Source of the DNA: an uncultured Prevotellaceae bacterium
GTDB taxonomy: Bacteria; Bacteroidota; Bacteroidia; Bacteroidales; Muribaculaceae
DNA length: 64,000 nt
Assembly (NCBI GenBank): GCA_900318345.1
Contig: ONKD01000006.1
Span: 1-64,000, forward strand
Direction of reading: 5' to 3'
Position 1 is the stretch's first letter; the number at the start of each line of letters is the position of its first letter. The notes under the pieces are model-generated. The model worked only from the letters and a program-made list of their open reading frames with translations, ran no database searches and had not been told where the DNA came from. Shown piece after piece: positions 57,706 through 64,000 of the stretch. The translations under genes and the position numbers were made by a program.

Positions 57706-59676
57706 TTACGGGCGGTACTGGACAAAGGCCTCGATGGCTTCATAGGTGGCCAGTCCCAACTGCTGATAGACTTCGGCAAGGTTGCTGTTACGCTCGATGG
57801 AGCGTTGCCACGACAGTTTGCCGTCGGCACTGGTGCGGAACGGCGCGTCATGGATCTGGGACTGGAACTTAAGAATGGCGTCGCGCTTGTCGCTGAACTC
57901 CTCGGGGCTCATGGGCACAGCCATTTCCACCTGGTCCACATTCCATTGTCCCCATTGCCCGCGATACATCCACACACGGCAATCACTCATAAATTCCTCG
58001 TTTTTAAGGCCATCCAGCGCATGGATGATGGCAGAGTGGGCGCGCACATGGGTGCCGTGCGGGTCCACGAGGTCATTGTCAATGAAGATCTGGTGAGGTT
58101 TCACTCGGGTAATGAGGTCTTTTATCACAGCGATGTCGGCATCGGTGATTTTGCCCTGCCCGTGAGGGTCATCGGTATAAAACGGCATCCTCAGGTCGTA
58201 GATGTTCTCCCTGGGCACGCCCATCTGGCGACAGGCCATCAAGGCCTCACTGAGCATGATTGACCCTTTGAAGAAGCGCACGTCGGCGTCAGTGTCGGCA
58301 TTGGGTGACTTGCCATTGACCATCGATTTCATCGCGTCGATGAAATCGTGGCTCACGTCGGGCTTGAAGTGCCCCAGCAAGCGCTCGGCAAGGATGCAGC
58401 AGCGCATCAGGTCTTCGTCGCTCACAGCCACATCGCCGTCGGTCTGGAAGGCGATTCTCACGTCATGGCCCTGTTGCACAAGCCGCCTCACGGTGCCGCC
58501 CATCGAGACCATCACGTCGTCGGGGTGGGGGCTGAAGATGAGCACCCGCTTGGGGTGGGGCTCGGCGCGCTCGGGGCGGTAGGTGTCGTCGGCGTTGGGT
58601 TTGCCGCCAGGCCAGCCGGTGATGGTGTGCTGCAGGTCGTTAAATATCTTGATGTTGACATTATAGGCCGAGTCATATAGCGCGACCAGCTCGCTCAGGC
58701 CATAATCGTTGTAGTCCTTGTTAGTGAGTTTGAGGATGGGCTTACCCGTTTGCCCGCACAGCCACACGATGGCACGGCGGATGAGGTAGTCGTTCCACTC
58801 ACATGAGGTGACCTTCCAGGGATAGCTGATGCGCGTCAACCGTGACGCGGCATCCAGGTCAGCGATGATTTTCACGTCGTTGTGGACTTGCAGGAACGAG
58901 GCTGGCACCAGGTCGGTCATCTTGCCCTCGATGGCGTTGAGCAGAGCCACGGCCGATTCCTCTTCCCATGCCACGCAGATGACCTTGCGGGCACTCAGGA
59001 TGTTGCCAATGCCTAGCGTGACGCCCGTCTTGGGGGCGTTGTCGCTCTGGAGGGCATCGGCAACACGCGAACGCGAATCGCTGCCCAGCAGTATCAGGCG
59101 GCAGGCGCTGTTGCGGGCCGAGCCAGGCTCGTTAAAGGCGATGGAGCCGTCTTTGGTCAAGTCGCACAACACCAGATCAAGGCCACCGGCATCGATGATT
59201 TGGCGCTCATAGGCTTTGCACTGGCCGTGCACATCCTCGATGGTCGTATGCTTGTTAAAGGTGTGGATGTTATCGGGCTCGATATCCACCTTGGCAAAGA
59301 GTTGATTGTGGATGAGGCGGTGCAGGCTCAGCTCGTCATCGTCGCCCAGTCCTAGTTCGCTCAGGTTAAATGCCACCACATCGGCAAAGCTCACCTTGTC
59401 GGCAAAATAGAGTTTGACCAACTCGTCATAGACCTTGAACACATAGCGTCCCGAGCCAAATGCGATGACGCAGCGTCCCTTGTCCTCGACGCACCGGTTG
59501 ATGACACCAGCCACATCGAGTGCCGCCTCTCGGGCGCCCTCATCGGCGCTCTCCATGACCTTGGTATATACTTTCTCATATCGCGTGAGCGACGCGAGCT
59601 CGATTTCATTCTCAGGGCGGTAATACCTGCTCGATACCTGATAGAACTTGGTGTTGGCCTTTAAATCTGTCTTCAT
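57706..59676 (-). CDS. NagB-like (glucosamine-6-phosphate deaminase) and PIG-L deacetylase fusion
   Basis: 656 residues from ATG 59676 (MKTDLKANTKF); upstream in-frame codons lie before the promoter. N-terminal half (about 30-330) is related to NagB/6-phosphogluconolactonase: IAFGSGRYVFKVYDELV, KDGSIAFNEPGSARNSACR, GVTLGIGNILSARKVICVAW. Key NagB residues are changed: the DE of the catalytic FNxDE motif reads FNLSELG and the His of DGHIAFNEP reads DGSIAFNEP, so deaminase activity is doubtful. C-terminal half (about 375-650) is a PIG-L/LmbE-type deacetylase with SPHPDDVMVSMGG and VDPHGTHVRAHSAI, the zinc ligands. Fits N-acetylglucosamine or related amino-sugar use. Similar fusions are common in Bacteroidales. 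Confidence 0.87.
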   Translation of the reverse strand: MKTDLKANTKFYQVSSRYYRPENEIELASLTRYEKVYTKVMESADEGAREAALDVAGVINRCVEDKGRCVIAFGSGRYVFKVYDELVKLYFADKVSFADVVAFNLSELGLGDDDELSLHRLIHNQLFAKVDIEPDNIHTFNKHTTIEDVHGQCKAYERQIIDAGGLDLVLCDLTKDGSIAFNEPGSARNSACRLILLGSDSRSRVADALQSDNAPKTGVTLGIGNILSARKVICVAWEEESAVALLNAIEGKMTDLVPASFLQVHNDVKIIADLDAASRLTRISYPWKVTSCEWNDYLIRRAIVWLCGQTGKPILKLTNKDYNDYGLSELVALYDSAYNVNIKIFNDLQHTITGWPGGKPNADDTYRPERAEPHPKRVLIFSPHPDDVMVSMGGTVRRLVQQGHDVRIAFQTDGDVAVSDEDLMRCCILAERLLGHFKPDVSHDFIDAMKSMVNGKSPNADTDADVRFFKGSIMLSEALMACRQMGVPRENIYDLRMPFYTDDPHGQGKITDADIAVIKDLITRVKPHQIFIDNDLVDPHGTHVRAHSAIIHALDGLKNEEFMSDCRVWMYRGQWGQWNVDQVEMAVPMSPEEFSDKRDAILKFQSQIHDAPFRTSADGKLSWQRSIERNSNLAEVYQQLGLATYEAIEAFVQYRP

Positions 59677-59713
59677 CTTTTTTACCTTAGTGGGTTGGTC
59701 CCTATCCAAATAA

Positions 59714-59721
59714 CAAAGGTA
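59714..59721 (-). promoter_or_regulatory. Promoter -7 element of the NagB-like/PIG-L gene
   Basis: TACCTTTG on the minus strand, 38 nt before the ATG at 59676. Confidence 0.55.
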
Positions 59722-59827
59722 CATCTTTTTTCTTTACCATCAGCTACAATTCTGTAAAAACAGACCTGAGCCGGCAGTTTTTCTGAATTTGGCATCAAAT
59801 AATGGTGATGACAAATGACTTTTTATG

Positions 59828-59835
59828 TACTTTTG
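59828..59835 (+). promoter_or_regulatory. Promoter -7 element of miaB
   Basis: TACTTTTG, eight bases before the ATG at 59844. The transcript may be leaderless or begin just upstream of a second ATG at 59859. Confidence 0.5.
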
Positions 59836-59843
59836 TGCATTAA

Positions 59844-61220
59844 ATGATATCAAGGACAATGGAATTGAAATATGATAGTCAGGGCGATGCCCCCAAGCGG
59901 TTGCTGCTGGAGACCTACGGTTGCCAGATGAACGTCGCCGACAGTGAGGTGGTCGCCACCGTGATGAAGATGGCGGGCTATGAGACCTGTGATACGATTG
60001 ACGAGGCCGATGCGATTTTCATCAACACCTGCTCGGTGCGCGACAATGCCGAGCAACGCATCTTCTCGCGCCTTAACCAGTTGAACGCCTACCGTCACAA
60101 GCGCCAGCGCCGACTCATCATTGGCATCATCGGCTGCATGGCCGAGCGCCTGAAGGAAGTGCTCATTAGCGAGCATGACGTTGACGTGGTGGCAGGCCCC
60201 GACGCTTATCTGGAACTGCCCTCGCTCATCGCTCTGGCCGAGAACGGCGAGAAGGCCATCAACACTGAGCTGTCAACCACCGAGACCTATCGTGACATTA
60301 TCCCGTCGCGCGTGGGCGGCAGCAGGGTGAGCGGCTTCATCAGCATCATGAGGGGGTGCAACAACTTCTGCACCTACTGCATCGTGCCTTATACCCGTGG
60401 CCGTGAACGCAGCCGCGAGCCTCAGAGCATCCTCAACGAGTTGGCCGACCTGCGTGAGCGTGGCTTCAAGGAGGTGACGCTACTGGGTCAGAATGTCAAT
60501 TCCTACCTCTACAAGCCTGCCGATGGCAGTGCGCCTGTTGACCTGGCCGCATTGCTGGCCATGGTCGCCGAGGCCGCTCCCGAGATGCGCGTGCGTTTCA
60601 CCACCAGCAACCCCGAGGATCTGAGCGACGCCATCATCGACACGATGGCGAGCCATGCCAACATCTGCAATCACATCCACCTGCCCGTGCAGAGCGGTAG
60701 CAACAAGGTGCTGAAATTGATGAACCGCAAATATACCCGCGAATGGTACCTCGACCGCATTGCCCGCATCCGTGCCGCCATGCCCGACTGTGGCATCTCT
60801 ACCGACATGTTCACGGGCTTCCACGACGAGACCGAGGAGGATTTCCAGGAGACCTTGTCGCTGATGCGCGAAGTAGGCTTTGACTCATCCTTCATGTTCA
60901 AGTACAGTGAGCGTCCTGGCACCTTTGCCGCCAAGAACTTGCCCGATAATGTCCCCGAGGACGTGAAGATTGACCGCTTGAACCGCATGATCGCCTTGCA
61001 AAATGAACTGTCGTTATGCAGCAATCGCAAGGATGTGGGCAAGACCTTTGAAGTGCTGGTCGAGGGCTACAGCAAGCGTAGCCATGACGACATGTTTGGC
61101 CGCACGCAGCAGAACAAGGTCATCGTCTTTCCCGCCAACGGCGAGAAACCTGGCGACAAGGTGATGTGTCGCGTATTAAGCGCATCGAGCGCGACCCTCA
61201 AGGGTGAGCGCGTCGATTAA
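59844..61220 (+). CDS. miaB: tRNA-2-methylthio-N6-dimethylallyladenosine synthase
   Basis: Radical-SAM methylthiotransferase that turns i6A37 of tRNA into ms2i6A37. 458 residues. UPF0004 domain with three cysteines for the auxiliary cluster (YGCQMN, NTCSVR, GIIGCMAER), radical SAM core with CNNFCTYCIVPYTRG (Cys-x3-Cys-x2-Cys, about 172-186), LLGQNVNSY, HLPVQSGSNKVLKLMNRKYT, and a C-terminal TRAM domain (about 385-458). Start may be ATG 59844 or 59859 (MELKYDSQG). Confidence 0.97.
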   Translation: MISRTMELKYDSQGDAPKRLLLETYGCQMNVADSEVVATVMKMAGYETCDTIDEADAIFINTCSVRDNAEQRIFSRLNQLNAYRHKRQRRLIIGIIGCMAERLKEVLISEHDVDVVAGPDAYLELPSLIALAENGEKAINTELSTTETYRDIIPSRVGGSRVSGFISIMRGCNNFCTYCIVPYTRGRERSREPQSILNELADLRERGFKEVTLLGQNVNSYLYKPADGSAPVDLAALLAMVAEAAPEMRVRFTTSNPEDLSDAIIDTMASHANICNHIHLPVQSGSNKVLKLMNRKYTREWYLDRIARIRAAMPDCGISTDMFTGFHDETEEDFQETLSLMREVGFDSSFMFKYSERPGTFAAKNLPDNVPEDVKIDRLNRMIALQNELSLCSNRKDVGKTFEVLVEGYSKRSHDDMFGRTQQNKVIVFPANGEKPGDKVMCRVLSASSATLKGERVD

Positions 61221-61247
61221 TCCATTGCATTTCTCCCGGGATATGCT

Positions 61248-61255
61248 TAAATTTG
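61248..61255 (+). promoter_or_regulatory. Promoter -7 element of the DUF4254-GT9 unit
   Basis: TAAATTTG, with ATTG 20 nt upstream (61224-61227); 27 nt before the ATG at 61283. Confidence 0.55.
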
Positions 61256-61282
61256 TCCTATAAACTAACACCATACAACGAA

Positions 61283-61888
61283 ATGACTTTTGCCAACAAA
61301 TGTAACGAGATATTTGACCAAACGGTGAGGCTCTACCATGTCACCGACGATGTGGATGCCAAGTTCAACAATCCGTTTGAAAACGATAGCATTGAGGGTC
61401 GCCTTGCTCGCAAGAACTGGATTGATGCCGTGCAATGGCACCTCGAGGACATCATCCGTGACGAGAACATCGACCCCGTTGAGGCGCTTGCCCTGAAGCG
61501 CCGCATCGACCGCAGCAACCAAGACCGCACCGACCTCGTGGAAGAGATAGACACCTACTTCCGCCAGGAGTATGCCGACGTGATTGTGAGGCCCGAGGCG
61601 ACCATCAACACCGAGAGCCCCGCATGGGCCATCGACCGCTTGTCGATCCTTGCCCTCAAGATTTGGCACATGCGCGAGCAGACCGAGCGCGCTGACGCCG
61701 ATGCCGCCCATGTCGCCAAGTGCCAGGCCAAGCTCGACGTGCTGCTGGAGCAGCGCGAAGACCTGACGGCCGCGATCGACCAGTTGCTGGCCGACATCGC
61801 CGCCGGCCGCAAGTTCATGAAGGTGTATCGCCAGATGAAGATGTATAACGACCCCGATACTAATCCGGTGCTCTATGGCAAAAAATGA
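61283..61888 (+). CDS. DUF4254 family protein
   Basis: 201 residues, all helical and charged, cytoplasmic. Family features: MTFANKCNEIFDQTVRLYHV at the N-terminus, ENDSIEGRLARKNWIDAVQWHLEDIIRDENI in the middle (Trp-x4-Gln-Trp-His-Leu-Glu-Asp is the hallmark), ALKRRIDRSNQDRTDLVE, and IDRLSILALKIWHM. The ATG at 61283 is chosen because the longer in-frame TTG start falls inside the -7 promoter element. Overlaps the following glycosyltransferase gene by 14 bases. It is consistently encoded beside such glycosyltransferases in Bacteroidales, which suggests a shared role in surface glycolipid synthesis; this is inference. Confidence 0.85.
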   Translation: MTFANKCNEIFDQTVRLYHVTDDVDAKFNNPFENDSIEGRLARKNWIDAVQWHLEDIIRDENIDPVEALALKRRIDRSNQDRTDLVEEIDTYFRQEYADVIVRPEATINTESPAWAIDRLSILALKIWHMREQTERADADAAHVAKCQAKLDVLLEQREDLTAAIDQLLADIAAGRKFMKVYRQMKMYNDPDTNPVLYGKK

Positions 61889-62930
61889 CCAGCCCCGTCG
61901 TCATGTGCTCGTCATGCGCTTCTCGGCGCTGGGCGATGTCGCCATGACCATTCCGGTGCTCTATCCCATGTGCCGCGCTAACCCTGACACCCGCTTTGTC
62001 ATGGTGACTAAGCCCTGGCCCGCATCGATGTTCCACGACCGTCCCGATAACCTCGAGGTGGTGGGAATTGATGTGAAGGAGAAGTACAAGGGGCTCTTCG
62101 GCTTGATGAGGCTCGCTGGGCAGCTGCGCAAGCAATATGAGATTGATGCCGTAGCTGACCTGCACAACGTGTTGCGCACCCGCGTCATCAGTCTGTTCAT
62201 GAAGCTGCATGGCATCCCCGTGGCACGGCTTGACAAGGAGCGTGCCCGCCGCAAGGCGCTCATCACCCACAAGGGCGGCCCTGTCACACCCACCCATGAC
62301 CGCTACCGCAATGTGTTCAATGAGCTGGGATTTGACGCTCCTGACAATTTCACCCGCTTGTATGACGGCAAGCCCTTGCCCGTGAGCCCTATCGTGCTTG
62401 AGAAGGAACCAGGGCAGCGCTGGATCGCTGTCGCCCCGTTCTCGGCCCACGATGGCAAGAATTACCCGCTTGAACTCATGTCCCAGGTGGTGGCTGAGTT
62501 GTCCAAGCGTGAGGATTACTGGATTTTCCTCATGGGCGGCGGCAAGACCGAGAAAATCGCCCTGCGTGGCATCGCCCGCACTAACAAACGCGTCATCTCG
62601 ATGGCCGAGATTAAGCACGGCTTCAATGACGAGTTTGCTTTGCTGGCCAAGTGTGACCTCATGCTCACGATGGACTCGGCCAACATGCACTTGGCATCAC
62701 TGATGGGTCTCAAGGCTATCACCATCTGGGGCGCGACTTCGCCCGCCTGTGGTTTCCTGGGTTATGGCCAACAAGCTGACAACGACATCCAGCTCGACAT
62801 GGATTGCCGGCCCTGCTCAATTTATGGTGAGCGTGATTGCCGTTACGGCGATTACCGTTGCCTGCGGAACATCGAGCCGGGACGCATCGCTGCCCATGTG
62901 GTCGAGATCGTCGAGCGCGCGCGGCAATAA
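61875..62930 (+). CDS. Glycosyltransferase family 9 (heptosyltransferase-like)
   Basis: 351 residues. Transfers a sugar (heptose in characterised relatives) in the making of the LPS core or similar glycolipids, at the cytoplasmic face of the inner membrane. Motifs: VLVMRFSALGDVAMTIPVLY (the usual N-terminal glycine loop, about 13-32), VADLHNVLRTRVISLF, GKNYPLELMSQVVAEL, FLMGGGKTEKIALRG and MTMDSANMHLASLMGLKAIT, where D-S-A-N-M-H is the donor-binding signature, then WGATSPACGFLGYGQ. Overlaps DUF4254 by 14 bases, and a very similar frameshifted gene follows. Confidence 0.95.
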   Translation: MAKNDQPRRHVLVMRFSALGDVAMTIPVLYPMCRANPDTRFVMVTKPWPASMFHDRPDNLEVVGIDVKEKYKGLFGLMRLAGQLRKQYEIDAVADLHNVLRTRVISLFMKLHGIPVARLDKERARRKALITHKGGPVTPTHDRYRNVFNELGFDAPDNFTRLYDGKPLPVSPIVLEKEPGQRWIAVAPFSAHDGKNYPLELMSQVVAELSKREDYWIFLMGGGKTEKIALRGIARTNKRVISMAEIKHGFNDEFALLAKCDLMLTMDSANMHLASLMGLKAITIWGATSPACGFLGYGQQADNDIQLDMDCRPCSIYGERDCRYGDYRCLRNIEPGRIAAHVVEIVERARQ

Positions 62931-62962
62931 TTTGCATAATTCGCCGATTATTTATATCTTTG
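62931..62962 (+). promoter_or_regulatory. Promoter of the second GT9 gene
   Basis: TTTG (62931-62934), 20-nt gap, TATCTTTG (62955-62962), 34 nt before the ATG at 62997. Confidence 0.65.
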
Positions 62963-62996
62963 CCAATCGAATAGAATAATCACAACCCAGTGTAAT

Positions 62997-64000
62997 ATGG
63001 CAACGAATAACCAAAAGCATCGCAATGTACTCGTCATACGCTTGTCTGTATTGGGCAACGTGGCGATGACTATCCCTGTTCTTTACCCCTTGTGCAAAGC
63101 TAATCCTGACACCCGCTTCATCATGCTCACCAAGCGGTGGCCCGCCTCGATGTTCCATGACCGTCCCGCCAACCTCAAGGTGGTGGACTTTGACGTGAAG
63201 GAGAACCACAGTGGCTTGTTCGGGTTGTTGAGAAGTTGGCCTCCCAGTTGCACAAGCTCTATGATATCGATGCTGTTGCCGACCTGCACAACGTGTCGGG
63301 AACGTGGATTATTGACGCGTGGATGAAATCACATGGCATTCAGGTGGCACGACTTGACCGTGAGGAGCCCAAGCGCCGTGCCCTGGTTACCCACAAGACC
63401 AATGAGCCCGTGACCCCTATCCATGAGCGCTACCGCAGGGTGTTCAGGGAATTGGGGCTTGAGGCGCCCGACACCTTCACCCGCCTGTATGAGGGCCGCG
63501 ATTGGCCCACGAGCCGCATCGTGCCCACCAAGCAGGAGGGAGAGCGCTGGATTGCCGTTTCGCCGTTCTCGTCCCACCGCCAGAAGGCCTATCCTCTGGA
63601 GCAGATGGAGCAGGTGATTGATGAACTGAGCAAACGTGAGAATTACCATATTTTCCTCATGGGTGGCGGCAAGGCCGAGAAAGTTGCCCTGCGTCCCATT
63701 GCCCGCAAGTACAAAAACGTGACCTCGATGGCCGAGGTGAAACATCAATTCATTGACGAGTATGCCCTGCTGGCGCAATGTGATGTCATGCTCACGATGG
63801 AGTCGGCCAACATGCACCTGGCGTCGCTGGTGGACCTGCAGGCCATCACCGTGTGGGGACCCACCTCGCCAGCCTGTGGCTATCTGGGCTATAACCAGAT
63901 GGAAGAGGACGATATCCACCTCGATATGCCGTGTCGTCCGTGCTCCATCACGGGTGACAAGCCTTGCAAGTTTGGTGATTTCCGTTGCTTGAAGGACATC
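62997..64000 (+). pseudogene. Glycosyltransferase family 9, frameshifted and cut by window end
   Basis: Close paralogue of the gene at 61875. The first frame reads VLVIRLSVLGNVAMTIPVLY and continues correctly to GLFGLLR (near 63230), then goes out of frame and stops at 63326. In the next frame translation resumes as EKLASQLHKLYDIDAVADLHN and remains open to the window edge, with MESANMHLASLVDLQAITVW and WGPTSPACGYLGYNQ intact. One missing base near 63231-63236 would restore a full-length protein (for example LLRKLASQL). Either a real frameshift mutation or a sequencing/assembly error. The 3' end lies outside the window. Function as for the previous gene if intact. Confidence 0.8.

Overview
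The window is a stretch of chromosome from a member of the Bacteroidales. The evidence is three SusC/SusD outer-membrane transport pairs, promoters of the Bacteroidota type (TAnnTTTG, often with TTTG about 20 nt upstream), families typical of the phylum (DUF4923-like, DUF4834-like, DUF4254, NfeD with stomatin, membrane-anchored AraC regulators), and the absence of clear Shine-Dalgarno sequences. The fairly GC-rich coding sequence and gene complement would suit a Muribaculaceae-like gut organism, but that placement is inference. Three parS-like palindromes (19249, 27650, 28715) lie near mnmG, so the region is probably close to the replication origin.

Layout. 1-11.2 kb: two SusC/SusD pairs pointing away from each other (the left SusD runs off the edge). 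11.3-19 kb: nadK, a glycosyltransferase, two small exported proteins, a GH3-family/alkaline-phosphatase-fold pair and a 56-codon ORF between two palindromic repeats. 19.3-26 kb: a third SusC/SusD pair with an accessory lipoprotein. 26.3-31.1 kb: the operon ybeY-mnmG-apt-uvrC. 31.5-38.9 kb: NfeD/stomatin, two divergent membrane AraC regulators, a GT4 glycosyltransferase, a GYF/CD225-like membrane protein and an EamA transporter. 39-46.7 kb: CoA-transferase, pgi, a zinc-ribbon/36-residue/GNAT operon and psuK-psuG for pseudouridine breakdown. 46.9-51.1 kb: SDR, ribF, upp, nadB. 51.2-57.7 kb: accessory material, with a leaderless-secretion muramidase, palindromic repeat elements, phospholipid genes psd-pssA-DUF4834 and a VWA-domain locus interrupted by repeat elements. 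57.7-64 kb: a NagB-like/PIG-L fusion, miaB, DUF4254 and two family-9 glycosyltransferases, the second frameshifted and cut by the window edge.

The most unusual observation is that all three SusC-like receptors carry, after the beta-barrel, a coiled coil and a C-terminal OmpA-like peptidoglycan-binding domain. This would tie a TonB-dependent transporter directly to the cell wall. The last few hundred bases of copies two and three are nearly identical and the identity runs past the stop codon, which points to recent duplication or gene conversion. The susC-susD spacers share inverted arrays of AT-rich heptamers. None of the three loci has a glycoside hydrolase, sulfatase, protease or dedicated sigma/anti-sigma pair beside it, so the substrates cannot be read from context.

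All calls are from reading the sequence. No database search, structure prediction or statistics were run.
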